This document shows positions 23,199 to 35,651 of a stretch of DNA of 64,000 bases, one piece after another. Position numbers and translations under genes: made by a program. The stretch lies in assembly GCA_037074705.1 (NCBI GenBank), contig CM073590.1, positions 136,419,600 through 136,483,599 of the forward strand, given 5' to 3'. Each line of letters begins with the position of its first letter. The first letter of the stretch is position 1. Below the pieces are notes generated by a model that was not told the origin of the DNA, made no database searches, and worked only from the letters and a program-made list of their open reading frames with translations. This stretch comes from Zhengitettix transpicula (lineage: Eukaryota > Arthropoda > Insecta > Orthoptera > Tetrigidae).

Positions 23199-25081
23199 AT
23201 ATATATATGTATGTCAAATAAAAAATTTACAATCTTTTTATCAAAGAGAAATATTAAAATTATATTACATTAATATTTCAGAAAAAATCAATTTCTTCTG
23301 TATTGAAAAGCAATTGTAATAATGGATACAAACATATAATTCAAGAACAGAGGAATTGTTATTACAAAACAAGTATTCCTTTTATCTACATTGACCAATT
23401 ATTTCTATTTTATCCCATTTTTTCACATTATCTTCCTTAAAAGTAAATGTACTTTTATTGATGTGCAATTTAGTTTCATGCAATATTTGTGTGTTCTGTA
23501 TAACCTCCAACAGACGATGGATTAATGAGTACATTTTTTGTTAATAAAGATAAAGTAACGTAAGTTAATTAACAAATGGAAATATTACTTTGACAATGAG
23601 TGGCTCTTTCCTCGTGTTTGCCATCCAACTCTGTATTTCATGATAAAAAATTAATTCCAAAAATGTAATAAAAATATGAAGAAGGAAACCGACAATATTA
23701 TTCAAACTTACCTTTAAATACTTTGTAAAAATATTTGTTTATATAAACATTATTAACACATAATTTAAAGAAACATAATATTAGGTTTAAGTTGTGAATA
23801 ATACAGAAGTGAACGATTCAGGCGCATTATGGGGATAAAAAACTTTCTTTTCCGATTAATACGACGTAAATATTATTAAATCTATAATAGCCTGTTATTC
23901 ATATATTTAGAATAGTTATAGCCTATTACTTGGGTATAATGACGTGAAAGAACGCATTTTAAATGGGATATCGAACAGAATTTGTTTCAAGTTACTTGAT
24001 TTCTAAATTCATTTTACATCTTTGTGTACTTAGTGTGTTTCCTCTAGGGAATTCTTTTTCAGCAGAGCCCGGGAGTCTCCAGGTGAGCGCTCAAAGACAT
24101 GCTCGAGAATGTTTGCTCAACGATCTGATAAATAACTAAGTTGAAGTTTTCGTACGTCGTTCGTTTTCTTTTCACACAAAAACTATTTATAAGCGCAGGA
24201 ATGTATATCGGATTCAGCTGTATTGTCATAAAAGGATTCTTCCCACTTAATTCCATGTCTATGGATAACTTGTGTTTGAAATACTTTTTCATATTGCAGG
24301 ATAAAATATGTTAATCAACTACATTTTTCTATATATTTCGTATTATTTTATGGTAAAAAGGTTCCTATATTCACGTAGACTCCATTTCTCAGTCATCATG
24401 GTTGCGTCGTTTAATAGCTGAAAGCTATCAAAAGAATTAAAATTGTAACCGATTTTATTTTAGTTAAAATATAACAAATACCCTGTGGCGGGTAATCAAA
24501 TACAGTAAATACGATTAACTGAGAATCTTATCATTATATCGCGAACAATCTTTTATTGTACTATTTGCAGAAATTTCTATGGGAATAATATTTTAATTGA
24601 AATAGCTCCGGGAAGGTCGTTAATCAGTACCGAGAAAAATTACATAAAAATATATTAAAGCTTACAAAGACAACCTAAAAATCGTTTTATAATATAACAA
24701 AACCTTCCACAGATATACAGTAAAGTAGATAGATCAAAGAAAGTATATTTGAAAAATATTATTTCGTGAGTTGACTGTAATGTTTTGCTGGAAATGTACT
24801 GATGACATTACCTGATAAAGTAAAATTGTTTGTTAATAGAATAAGATCGTTTGTACTATATGAATATGGTAATTAATGGATAAATTTATCAATTAACTGC
24901 TTATTGCAACTGCAACTGGCCTATGAGAAGTGAGACTTACAAGCATATAAAAAATATTGAATAGAATTCTAGCAGTGTCTGATATGCCTGTTATAATAGT
25001 CTCATTAAAAATTTAAAATAGTAAACTCTATTAAAATTAAATTGAAATATAATATGTTGAGAGGTTTGATTGTATTTAATG
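23199..25081. other. AT-rich spacer, nothing supported
   Basis: No recognisable coding or repeat similarity; the frames are short and of background composition. Confidence 0.45.
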
Positions 25082-25465
25082 CTAGCTTGGTGTCCGGCGT
25101 TTGCCGGGTTGTCAATATTAAACTCAGCAACTTGCATAACTCCGGATTTGACTACAATCTCATTTTTTTTCATTATTTTTATGTAACGACCCTCCACCCC
25201 ATCCCTGCAGGTCACCTTCCACGCTGTAAGGAGTTGATATTATTTACAAAAAACATCAAGAGAAACGCTTTCAATTTCAATGACCCCACAAAATATTTAT
25301 CCGACGGAAATTTTGGCCGATTGAGCACGTTTCAAAAATTACCCCCACAGTGTTTTTTTCCGGTTCAAAGGAATAATTGTACAAAATTTGGTGAAATTTT
25401 CTCCACGGGTGTAGATTTTTATGCGGAAAACACACACATGCACACACAAATTCACAAACAAACAC
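25082..25465 (+). repeat. Dispersed repeat family C, single long copy
   Basis: It opens with 'GTCCGGCGTTTGCCGGGTTG', a variant of the 4.25 kb copy start, and runs through the 'GATTTGACTACAATCTC', TGTAACG.CCCTCCACCCC and 'AAATTTGGTGAAATTTTCTC' blocks to a CACACA-rich tail. The copy is more complete than the individual monomers at 4.2-5.2 kb and suggests the full family C unit is about 385 bp. Confidence 0.7.
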
Positions 25466-25990
25466 ACTATTTGATTTATTAGAAAATAATTTGTTCTTTA
25501 ATTTTAAATGTGAATATTTTTTGAAAATATGCATACTGAACGTTTTAACATTTAATATTATAAATTAAATTAACATTAACATTAACTCAAGTGATTATAA
25601 AACAGTTCTATTTAAATTAAGTATCAACTTTATGAGAAATCTTTATACTTAGGGTCTTGTGTGCATGTAAAGAGTAATAGAGTGCATTCATGAGGAAACT
25701 TCAATGGGAAAACACACACAAACATATTAATAGATACATATAAATTTATTTCGACGTTAATTTATTTATTACGAACGGATTATTTCTAGGCTGAGGCTGC
25801 GATTTTTACCACTCCCAAGAAAAATGTTGAATCTTCCCAACTCTGAACCTTAAATAATTATTTTAATGAAAAAATTTACTACTGATTGAAAATTAATAAT
25901 AAGAAAGATAGCCAAATAATATTCTCGTCCCTGAAGCTTTTAAGTTGTGTCAACTCAAGAGTGCAGTTGAATCGTTCTAGGCTTTTCTTA
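25466..25990. other. AT-rich spacer
   Basis: Nothing recognised. Confidence 0.45.
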
Positions 25991-26095
25991 GCACCCAAAG
26001 AAAGGGACAAGGATCCCAGAAACGTTGTGAGGTATTTATATTATCATTTATTTTGTCTGTATTTGGCTATCTTTGATATTATTAATTATTTTAAG
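25991..26095 (+). repeat. Family D repeat, copy 2
   Basis: The core has GGGA...TCCC pairing followed by AGAAACGTTGTG and then the TATTTATATTATCA / TTTTGTCTGTATTTGGCTAT blocks seen at 50.8-51.07 kb. The initial CCTGA is mutated here. Confidence 0.6.
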
Positions 26096-27192
26096 TAGAT
26101 CCTTTCTTCTTACGAGGTTTTACCTTGAAGTTTTCACAGATATCTCTCAATATTATCCATGTCTTTGTTGTTTTCTGTACTCTCAAAAGCACTACAAATT
26201 ATCATACAAAAAAGTCGGCTACTTTCTATAAAAGTTCTCGTACCTTCTGATCTATCTCTCCACTTCAACTCCTTATAAAACTTCTGTTCATCCTCTCAAC
26301 TTCTTATGCGTCTTTTTCGGGGACACTATCATCTTCGATGGCACAGCGATGTAGGTATCTCCGGTCAAATTAAATAAATCTTAGATTATTTCACTATTTT
26401 TGTACCATATTGTCTATACGTCATGTTGTACGCCCACTTGCTAAAGGCATAATTTTCCTTGATGTAAAATTACTCTACTGCCTCCTCGAAAATACTTATC
26501 CTGATCCTCAAGATTTTTTGTCAACTCGTTCACGTACTAATTTTAAAATACATGATTTTTAAATCACGTTGCGTTTAGATATTTTGTTCTGCAGATTCGT
26601 GAAGTTGACTGGATTTTAAGCGTGGCGGTATATTAACTTGTTTACAAAACAAATGTGAATTTGACAGTTACTTAAAATCGAATCATTATACCAGAATTTT
26701 TCGAAAATTTAAACTGGGTTTGTCAATCTGGATATAACTGATGAAAATAAATATAATTTTGCAAAAATAATTTATATTCGTTTAACTTGTGTTATAAACC
26801 AGAAAATTGATGATATTACCAATTCCAAAGCTCAAAATAACAAACTCAATTTATAGCAGAATACGCATATCAGTATTTTGAAATTGGTATAAAAAAGAAG
26901 CCGTGTTGCGTTTGAAATCAAAGAATCACTGTCTGATTCCTTACTGATGCAGGACAATATGTTTCCCATGATACCATGAAAACTAAGAAAGTATAACAAT
27001 TCTAAATATAAAAGAACCAAATATAAAAATCACACGAGTAATGTCGTCTAATGCGGAGGATAAATGTTGATAGAGGGGTCTAACTAAAGGAGTCCATACA
27101 AATTAATTTGATCATTTAGTAATATGGGAATTGGAACAACATACAGTAAAACTCGTAGCATATTAAATCGTATAGGAACAACGACTATCTAC
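26096..27192. other. Spacer, nothing supported
   Basis: AT-rich, no known family recognised; the minus-strand frame 26832-27020 looks like chance. Confidence 0.45.
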
Positions 27193-27661
27193 AGAAAGAT
27201 TTTTTTTAGGGAAACAGGTAGAGGAAGGTAGCCAAGGGCCCCCGGGCTATATTTTAAGAATCCTACCCGGCATTCGCCTAAAAGTAATGCAGGACAAACC
27301 CCAGAAAAACCTGCATCAGGTAGGTCGGGCATTGGGTACTTGTCCCACGCTCTTCCGATAGCGGGAGAGGAGTTTGCTGTGGGGACGCAGCATTCCCTTC
27401 TCCGTGACTCGACCAGTTTGGGAGGTAGCTGGCCGACTATTCCAATGGGAATAGCGGACAACTCTTACCGTATGCCCAAGGTCTGTGACCCCGGAACATA
27501 CACCTCTCAAAACAGGCCGAGGTGCCTCGGCTTGTGGGAACCTTAGTTCAAAAACGGAGAGGAAAAGGCATACCCAAAGGTAGCCCCTTCGTATCTCTCC
27601 TGCAAGGTTCTACCTGCGAGAGAATAGCCCTCGCAGACCTTGATCCTAGAGAAAAGATTTT
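27193..27661 (-). mobile_element. Family A retroposon copy A6 with imperfect target duplication
   Basis: The element body is about 27205-27648. It is flanked by AGAAAGATTTT (27193-27204) and AGAAAAGATTTT (27649-27661), a likely target-site duplication. The sense (minus) 3' tail is the poly-A complementary to the T run at 27199-27207. Between 'AGGGAAACAGG' and 'TAGAGGAAGG' about 100 bp of the usual 3' region is missing. The sense 5' end near 'AGGATCAAGGTCTGCGAGGG' is probably the true start of the family, because A9 begins with the similar AGGATCAGG. The antisense strand keeps the 68-codon frame (27340-27546), and the sense strand keeps a 90-codon frame (27189-27461). Confidence 0.8.
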
Positions 27662-28137
27662 CGTCTTTACAATACGTACCTCACATTAGGAAAAATAACC
27701 GGCAGAGCTAAACCGTGTAAATATGTCCCTAATAATTGAATTGGTGTATGGAGAAATCTCAGGTGAACTAACTACATTTGGAAGAATACATTGATAACTT
27801 TGTTTAATTTAATGACTGTGCTTGAATAAAATTGTTTCAGGTATATAGTTAAAATATTTTGAATTATTTATATAATATTTCTGCAAATGTTTGTTAAAAA
27901 TTGTATTGAGTCGGAAGCACTGTTAGTTTAGTCATACATACGAGATTAAAGTAGAAAAAAATAAATAATTTTATTTTAGTATTAATTAAAATATAAATAC
28001 ACTAGAATACCAATGTATGAACTATTTGTGCATTGTAGTAGAATGCGTTGTTATTCTGCTGTACTGAACAATAACATGTTTACAATTATCTCCTTTTAAT
28101 ACAAAATGTTGTAGTGAAAACTCCAGGAACTAGGTTT
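27662..28137. other. AT-rich spacer
   Basis: Nothing recognised. Confidence 0.45.
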
Positions 28138-28250
28138 TTGTAGTATCTGTGATTCAGATCCCAGAACTTCAAACGAGTCTTTTCCCGGAGTATCCGTAAA
28201 GTTTCTAAGACTCGTTTGAAGTTCTGTGAACTCAATCACAGGTACTACAA
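28138..28250. repeat. 113-bp inverted repeat (hairpin element)
   Basis: Arms 28138-28181 and 28207-28250 are reverse complements at about 40 of 44 positions, with a 25-bp loop. The inner 20 bp 'AGAACTTCAAACGAGTCTT' are perfectly paired. The size and pairing resemble a small fold-back transposon or a microRNA-precursor-like hairpin. There is no second copy in the window. Confidence 0.8.
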
Positions 28251-28827
28251 CTCTGAATTATAAAAATTCTCGTAAAAGAATTCGGAATAGACACATATTT
28301 TACTGATACACAAAAATATTCAATGGAAATTTTAGCGTACGTCAGTAAAAATTTTAGTTTTTAGAAATACATGTGGCATTGAATTGCTTTCTCTCTGTCA
28401 TATAGGTTTTATAGAATTTTTGCATTGAATTTGTCGCGTAATTTTTATCTGTACTCCACAGTTCTTCCATCGTATAGGAAATACTAAGCAATTCATTCCT
28501 TACCATAGACAAAGACAAAAAATACAAAATAATTTTATGACGAATATGCTTCGTTCATAGTAATATGTGTTTTTAATTTTTTTATGGATAATAATATAAG
28601 CTATGATTTATAAGTACCAATTGCTGTAAGTTTCAAACATTTTTCATAAAACTCAGAAAATCCATTTATTTAATAAATTATAATTGTAGGCTATAATTCG
28701 TTTTTTAATATTCCAAATTAACAGTATAAGTATTTTCAACAAAAAATACTTCACTTAAGTAAAAAGGTTTTCTAACTGAAGCTGAATGATAAAATAGTGT
28801 AAATAGGAAATATATCTGTAATATCAG
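28251..28827. other. AT-rich spacer
   Basis: Nothing recognised. Confidence 0.45.
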
Positions 28828-29488
28828 GGCCGACAAGTTGGCAAAAGTAGCATCAAGAACCATACACAACGGAGAAAACGACTTCCAGTGCAACATCAAG
28901 GAAACGTGGAAGTTCTGTAAAGAAAAACTCGAAAACAGGTGGAACGGAAAAAGGAGAAGGAAGAACAACGGAATAATTCACAGCGAACTAGTACACTACA
29001 AAGATATAACAATTCCCAAAACCATAAACAGAAAAAAACAGGTTATGCTATCTAGAGTAATAACCATCCACTCAGTTTGTACTCATGCGTTCCTTTTTCC
29101 AGATCTACCCAACCAACCTGTGAAGATTGCAGCCAACCACTAACTATTCCCCATATACTATTCTATTGCAGCAAGTACAACGACATCAGAAGAAATACAA
29201 TAGCAAAACACCACATCTCAGACCTCTGTACTTCAACGACAGCTGCCTTGGACATCATCAAATTTATCGAGGAAGCAAACATAAGTGAACAAATATAGAA
29301 AACCGATTGAAATTCATGTTAAGAATGTATGTAAACAGTAACGCTATGTAATCTATCGTAAATAACATACGGGTCGCCAATGACCACGATACCGACTCAA
29401 CCGTTATAAACTTTTATTTTTTAAAAAAAAGTACCGGAAAATACCGTTTTATTTGGTTAAATCCATAAAAATTATAATAATAATAATA
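28828..29488 (+). mobile_element. 5'-truncated LINE, I/LOA-like, 3' end
   Basis: The coding remnant (28830-29298) is followed by about 170 bp of 3' UTR that ends in an ATAATAATAATA run (29473-29488). I-type LINEs characteristically end in TAA repeats rather than long poly-A. The 5' part of the element, including endonuclease and reverse transcriptase, is missing. Confidence 0.65.
28830..29298 (+). pseudogene. LINE ORF2 C-terminus (RNase H end and Cys/His cluster), frameshifted
   Basis: The start ADKLAKVASRT matches the last helix of the RNase H domain found in I/LOA-type ORF2 proteins. Further on, THAFLF and then TCEDCSQPLTIPHILFYC.KY form the usual C-terminal Cys/His segment, ending with a TAG near 29298. 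The two halves lie in different frames, with a shift at about 29085-29100, so the product is broken. RNase H in these LINEs degrades the RNA template during insertion. No catalytic RNase H residues are included in this fragment. Confidence 0.7.
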
Positions 29489-29856
29489 GATCATAACGTT
29501 TTAAGATTATATAGATATATATCAAACCACCGCTCTCTAATCAATTCAAATGAAATACGACAGCCCGCGTGCAGAGCTTCATTATGTGAATCACTCGGCC
29601 ACCTATTTGCATATGCCGCCTCAAAATGTATGCAATGTATCTGGAAAGTGCAAGAGACAATTTTAATGCGCTTTAAAAGGAAAAGTGATCGAAATATGTC
29701 CGATGACCAGTCATGAATATACATAAAATTATCCTAATTTATGTATTGTTTTTTGACAAAATTCTTCAGGAGTAGAGCGTTGTAAATCAAAGAACGGCTG
29801 AACGGAAGATGTATGAAATTTGGTATGTAGCTTTAAGCTTTAGCTTGTTGCACATA
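29489..29856. other. Spacer, possibly a cut repeat tail
   Basis: The string 'AACGGCTGAACGGAAGATGT' followed by ATGAAATTTGGTATG (about 29797-29828) resembles tails of common insect repeats, and mariner copy 1 starts directly after. Otherwise nothing supported. Confidence 0.3.
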
Positions 29857-31156
29857 CCACTGTGAACAAAAAGTAAGGTGAATTTATTTATAAAATATAA
29901 ATTCTTTATTTATTCTTCCAAATCAATTTCATCCCCTTCAATGTAATCCCCGACCGATAAAATGCACTTTTACCAACGCTTTTTCCAGTCCTCGAAACAG
30001 TCGGAATAGTCTTTTTCCGGTATAGCCTTCAAGACCTTTTTCGATTCGATTTTTATCTCCTTAATCGTGTCAAAACGGCGTCCCCGCATTGGCCTTTTGA
30101 GTTTGCTGAATAGCCAGAAGTCGCACGGAGCCAAATCAGGCGAATACGGTGGTTGTGGAACGATATGAGTCGAGTTTTTAGCAAAAATGTCGCGAAGAAC
30201 CAAAGCAGTATGACATGGTGCATTATAGTGATGAAGGAACCAAGAGTTTCTCGCCCATAATTCCGGCCGAATAGCTTCACGCAAACGACGCATAACGCTC
30301 AAATAATATTCTTTGTTAGAGTTTGGCCCGGCGGAAGGAATTCATAGTGCACCACACCACGATAATCAAAGAAAACTGTCAACATGACCTTGATTTTCGA
30401 TCGACTTTGCCGTGGTCTTTTCGGTTTTGCTTCACCTTTTGCACGATATTCGCTGGATTGGTCGGTGGTTTCAGGATCGTATGCGTAAATCCAATTTTCG
30501 TCTCCAGTAATGATGCATTTCAAGTGGTCCTGATAGCCAGACAGCAAAGATACACACACATCAACGCGACGCTTTTTTCCAAGAAATTGATCGATTTTGG
30601 CACCAATCAAGACTTGACGCGTTTGAGAGACAAAACATTCTTCAAAATGGTTTGCGCCGAACCAAATGATATTCCAACACTATCAGCGTGATCTCTAATT
30701 GTCCATCGACGATTTTCAAGCACAAATTCTTCGATTTTTTGGACGTGGCCCTCGTCGGTAAACTTTGATGGTCGGCCAGAGCGCGCTTCGTCTTCAACGC
30801 GTCTTCAGCCCCCTTTGAACTCGTTGTACCACTTATAAACGTTTTTTTGTGCCATAGTTTGATCACCAAAGGCCTTCCGCAACATTTTCAACGTGTCCGC
30901 ACAAGAATATTCGTTCCGCAAACAAAATTTGATGCAAGTTCTTTGTTCAACAAAATGACCCATTGCAAAAATCGAAAAATTCACTTTTGGTTGTTTACAA
31001 AAGCACGTGTAACTCGGAGATAATTAAACCTTTTAACAAACATACGCTTGGGAAATATTATAGACAGTCCTACTAACCTAGAAAAAGAAATTACGTGCCT
31101 TCCTAATACCCGGGAGTTTTAAATGATAATTTCACCTTACTTTTTGATCACAGTGT
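29857..31156 (-). mobile_element. mariner element, copy 1
   Basis: The inverted ends are CCACTGTGAACAAAAAGTAAG (left) and the complement of CTTACTTTTTGATCACAGTG (right), with one main mismatch. TA flanks the left end and TTA the right. Length is 1.3 kb, standard for mariner. It contains a broken transposase on the minus strand. It is closely related to the 56.26-57.55 kb copy. Confidence 0.95.
29910..30963 (-). pseudogene. mariner transposase (DD34D), inactivated
   Basis: The frame starts at the ATG at 30963 (MGHFVEQR) and would normally run about 345 residues to a stop at 29910-29912. It opens with the helix-turn-helix N-terminus (CADTLKMLRKAFGD..M) and reaches the DDE nuclease. The first aspartate is present (TGDENW). 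The second is lost: HHYNAPCHTAL has Y for D. The third is intact (YSPDLAPCDFWLF). In-frame stops lie at 30805-30807, 30607-30609 and 29970-29972, and there are frameshifts near 30575 and 30300. A short loss removes residues near IRPELW compared with copy 2. It is dead as an enzyme source. Confidence 0.93.
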
Positions 31157-33783
31157 TATATTAATAAAAATTACGAAAATTGATACCTGGTTTCAAAACT
31201 AGATTTCAGTTATTGTGAAAAATTCCAATTATCAAGAATACGAATGCAATACAGTATAATCCTTAGTGGCTAAAGATTAATGTCTTAAAACTATATACGA
31301 AATAAATTTAAAATAAAATATTTTAAAGTCGGATAAAACTCTGTAGGTCTTTTCAAAAATGCGCTCATTTTATTGTTTTAACAAAATTATTTAAGAGCTC
31401 ACGTCTACCCAGTTCACCTCCATTTGTATTCCATTACAAATCATAGCTCTGCTTTGTATATGTGAGCGTAGAAAACTGGTTAAAGATCCGGGCTCTCATT
31501 TTTTTTTATCTAGGAGGGCAATTTTTTTAAATATTTATTTAATTACCATGAAATTTGCGTATGGAACTTTTCACTAGTGTTAATAATTCACTAATAACAA
31601 AATTGAATAAAAATACATGGCTTTTTATTTTTATTTTTAAAAAGCACTGGTATTCTCCTAAAACGTACTTCCAGGAAGCATTACCCATAAAAACGCATAA
31701 AAAACTATAAATGCAGAAAATGATCTATTATAAAATTGAAGAATCGAACACACTCTAATATTTCGCAATATAAAGCATTCAAAAATTGAGAGACCATAGT
31801 TTTTTCTCAGTGTATTAAAAACACAAGAAATAATTGGAGATGCAAGAAATAATTCAGGAGAAAAATTAATGATTAGTTCAGTTTCATTGTTTCAACATTA
31901 GAGACTGACTAAATCTTACGGATGAGGGCAAATTATCCTTATTATATCACACGAATTTCTTAATTTGTTTTTTATTTACGTTTTTATGAGGGTATGTATT
32001 TTTAACGCTGTTTAATTGCAAAAACTATTATTGCAATTGTAAATTTGCTGAGAGATTGAACCTGTAAATTTAATTCTACAAATTGTTGTAAATATACAGA
32101 TCACACAGGACAACGTTTTATTTATGAGTTATACATGTCTGGGAAACAGTTCACACGTTTACATAAATACATAAGTCCATAAATAATTATTTTTATTAAA
32201 TTATGTGTGTATCCGTCTAATGTTTATCGTAGTTTCAGTTTTTATGTTATACAGCTTTATTGTGGCTTTGTAATATCAGTTTTTGGCGTCATTTAGGACT
32301 GTTTAGACATGTAATTAATGTCTATTAGCAAGAAACTAGTTGGTGGAATGGAAAAATGTCAGAAATTTTAATTGGATCAAAATTTATTGTATTGTAACAG
32401 TTGAACTAGAGTCGAGATTCCTGGAATTTTACGCACGATGTTTTAGCGTAATTGGAATATTCAATCTATTCATTTATGTTTTACCAAATACAAATTCCAA
32501 TTACAAAATACTCTTTGACATAAAGTATTTGCCGGTATTTTCTGTAACATACTGTACGTATGAGAAACGCTAGATTTTTACACTTCTGTCTGTATTACTT
32601 CCTAAACATTAATTAACGTAAGAATTCCACGGATTTGATTTAAATAGCAGTTTGTATAAAGAATTTATCGTACCATTGTAGGCGCATGATTAATTGTTCG
32701 TTATACGATTATAAATCAGAAGGGCGTTCTCATTATATAATAGCCGATGTAAAATTTAATTTTTGGTGCAGTGATAAATATATATATTCGTGGAGTCTTT
32801 TAAGAAGTTTTAAGCAGTGGATTCGGGGTCACGCAAAAGGATCAAAGTCGTCTGACAACATTAACTCCGTTAGCCCATTAGGCGCTGCTAATATGATTAC
32901 TATGTAAACAGACCTGCTGCAAAGTGGCGCCTCTCATTTATTGAATTACAGCTAGGAGGTAAAACATCAACAGCTAGTAGCGTCAGTTGGATTATGGTAG
33001 AGAAGCGCAGTTTGTTAATTTGGTTGTTCGGGCAATTAGGATCATTCATCACATTAACAGTGATCTGCGACAACACACAATTGCGTGAAATAGCAATGGT
33101 GGGTGTTCGTATGCGATTGTATATCGGCTTAGGAGCTCCAATGTGTTACAAATATATTTACAGGATGAGTTTTGATCATCTGTATCATGAGCCAGTAAAT
33201 CATAAAATTTTACGGATGAAGTTACCTGACACCATTCATCTTATCTCACGTAAGGCCTAAAAAATAACATGCATCATCGTTTTTTACGGCTTAGTAATAA
33301 TTCTTTTATATTTGTAATCAACTTATTGTATCTAGCTGTCCAATGGCTCAATCCCATTGTCTACCGAACCAATAAGCTAAATCTAACGAACCCTATAATA
33401 AATTCAATTGAATCGATTCTACAGCCATTCTATCCGCCATTATGTATAAATTAAGGCACCAAAATCTTAGGCTATTATTTTTATTAGATTTCTATAAAAT
33501 ATTTATTTTATTATTTTAAATCTAAAATTACCTTCACCCGAGGACGGTTGTTATTTCGACAAATCTTGCAAACTTTTATGAAAGAGAGGGAAATTTTTCA
33601 CTTTCACACCATTGTTGGTAAACATGATCATTTCAAAGGAATTCCTAAATGTTTTAAACATATGACAGCAGTAGTTTAATGTTGGCAGCCTTCTATAGGT
33701 GTTATATGTATCGTCCGGACATTGTAAAAAACGTATTTCGCGCTGTCGTTAACACTTTCATTTGAAGGGTCGGACAGCTGCAC
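31157..33783. other. AT-rich spacer, nothing supported
   Basis: About 2.6 kb with short unrecognised frames. The patch 32820-33260 is a little GC-richer and holds an 88-codon frame (32994-33260) that I cannot match to a family. Confidence 0.4.
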
Positions 33784-34201
33784 AAAGGTTCCCTCAAGCC
33801 GAGGCACCTCAGCCTGTTTTGAAAGGTGTATGTTTCGGGGTCACAGACCTTGGGCATACGGTAAGAGTTGGAACAGTCGGCCAGCTGCCTCCTAAACTGG
33901 TCGAGGCACGGAAAATAAATGCTGCGTTCCCACAGCCAACTCCTCTTCCGCTATCGGAAGGGCGTGGGAGAAGTACCCAATGCCCGACCTACCTGATGCA
34001 GGTTTTTCTAGGGTTTGTCCTGCATTACTTTTAGGTGAATGCCGGGTAGGATCCTTAAACTACAGCCCGGGGACCCTAGTTAACCCTTGGATACCTTCCT
34101 CTACCCTTCCGCATCTCCTCTTTCGAATTCCTTCCTATGCTATTGAAGGGGAGTTGCCACTATGTGGCTTACCGTCATGTAGCCGTTACCTAAAAAAAAA
34201 A
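33784..34201 (+). mobile_element. Family A retroposon copy A7
   Basis: The sense copy runs from the AAGGTTCCC region, through a CCGAGGCACCTC arm, to 'TAGCCGTTACCT' plus ten A (34192-34201). It lacks the extreme 5' part of the family. The poly-A abuts the decayed mariner to its right. Confidence 0.8.
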
Positions 34202-35095
34202 TCAAAACCGAATTGGATTAAGTTCATACGGATTCTGAACCAGCATTTAAGACCATTTATTTGTGAATTAACCATTTTAAACAAGGTCGCAGAAGCACAG
34301 AAGATGAAACTCGACGCGGGCGCACAATTTAGGATACCACTTAGGAAATATATAAAAAGTTCGTAAAATCGTTATAGAAGATAGTAGAATTAAAGTGCGT
34401 GAGGTATCTGATATCGTAGGCTTCTCAACTAAACGAGTGCATTTTATCCTTAATAAAAAACTGGCCATCAAAATTCTTTGCGTGTGATTGTGCTGCAACT
34501 ATCGGAATTGGATCAAAAACATTTCAACGCACAATATAGCAATGTTTAGGCGTAACAACAAGACTTTTTGTGCAGATTCGTAACCGTCGATGAAACTTGG
34601 ATCCAGCACTACACCCCAGAGACCAAAAAATTAATCAAAACGGTTGACAAAAGCTGGTGAAAGTGCATCGAAAAAGACGAAGACCGTTTTTTCAGCTGGA
34701 AACGAGATGGCTGCTGTTTTTTGCGTTTCTCAGGGTATAAAATTCATACCCCTGGAAACCGGCACAGACATAGTTATGCTGCTCTGATGGATCGTTTGAA
34801 AGGGTGTTCATTGAGGAAAGACCAACATTGGCGCGAAAGACAGTGTTGTTTCGCCGGGAAGATACGCCAGTGCACACAGCAGCAGTCTCAATGGCGAAAG
34901 TGTACGAGTTTGGATTCGAATTAGTTTCTCATCCACCCTATTCACCAGACCTAACACCAAGTGACTTCTTTTTGTTCCTGAATCTGAAAATTTGGCTTGG
35001 TGGGAAGAGATTTTCATCAAACAAGAAGAGATCGAGGCGATGACGGAGTATTTTGCAGAGTCTGACTGTGTTTATTTTGTCAGTGCTATGTGATG
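34202..35095 (+). mobile_element. Decayed mariner element, copy 3
   Basis: A third mariner, of a lineage distinct from the 30 and 56 kb copies, on the plus strand. The transposase remnant fills most of it. I could not find matching inverted ends, so the borders are approximate. Confidence 0.6.
34280..35090 (+). pseudogene. mariner transposase, heavily mutated
   Basis: The remnant starts with GRRSTEDET, the linker after the N-terminal DNA-binding region. It passes through RIKVREVSDIVGFSTKRV, the first catalytic segment TVDETWIQHYTPETK, and HPPYSPDLTPSDFFLF with the third aspartate. It finishes in EEIEAMTEYF. The second catalytic site reads REDTPVHTA where HDNAPVHTA is usual, so that aspartate has moved or been lost. 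Multiple stops and frameshifts separate these pieces. Wording such as SDFFLF and GFELV.HPPYSPDL sets it apart from the PCDFWLF type of copies 1 and 2. Confidence 0.8.
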
Positions 35096-35651
35096 TTTTT
35101 CCGTGTCGCTACTTGCCAGTAAGTGAGAGAAATATTAAATAAGATTTTAAACAGTCACATTCGAGAACGTTGTAATAATTCATCATGAACGTGGAAGAGT
35201 GAATAAGAAAGAAACAGGACAGAGGAGATAGTCGGGCTCCAGAAGAGTTGGATATCGTATTTTGGTTCAATTTTTCAGAAGACAAAGGAGAATTTTTAAG
35301 TACAGATATCAACGGAACCTTGGCTGACCATCCCAAGTTAGCCATTTGCACTTACTGAGCTAACGTCCTCGTCCAAACGTGGGTAGTGCCCATACCCTGT
35401 CCTATGTTTCGTCCGACCAAAAATGTGACCAAGAAGAAGGTGAATTTAAGCGAGCTAAGTATGAAAAGTATTGAATCTGTAACGAACCTCACTCATTCGC
35501 CCCTCTAGGGAAAATTCAAGGTGGCTCGCATCTCACGGCCCCCGGAGGTGGTCAGCAAATTCCTCGTCGCGCCACATTGTCGCACTGTATCCTGTTTGCG
35601 AAAGATTCTGCTAACCTTTACTACGAATAATTCTAATAAAGTCTCCAAAAG
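35096..35651. other. Unclassified, GC-elevated at 35340-35650
   Basis: No frame or family recognised. The right part has GC above background and contains an AATAAA-like string near 35634, so an LTR fragment is possible but unsupported. Confidence 0.3.

Noticed and set aside
30323..30691. A 122-codon frame on the plus strand inside mariner copy 1.
   Set aside because: It is the shadow of the transposase on the other strand; the minus-strand reading matches the mariner family over its length.
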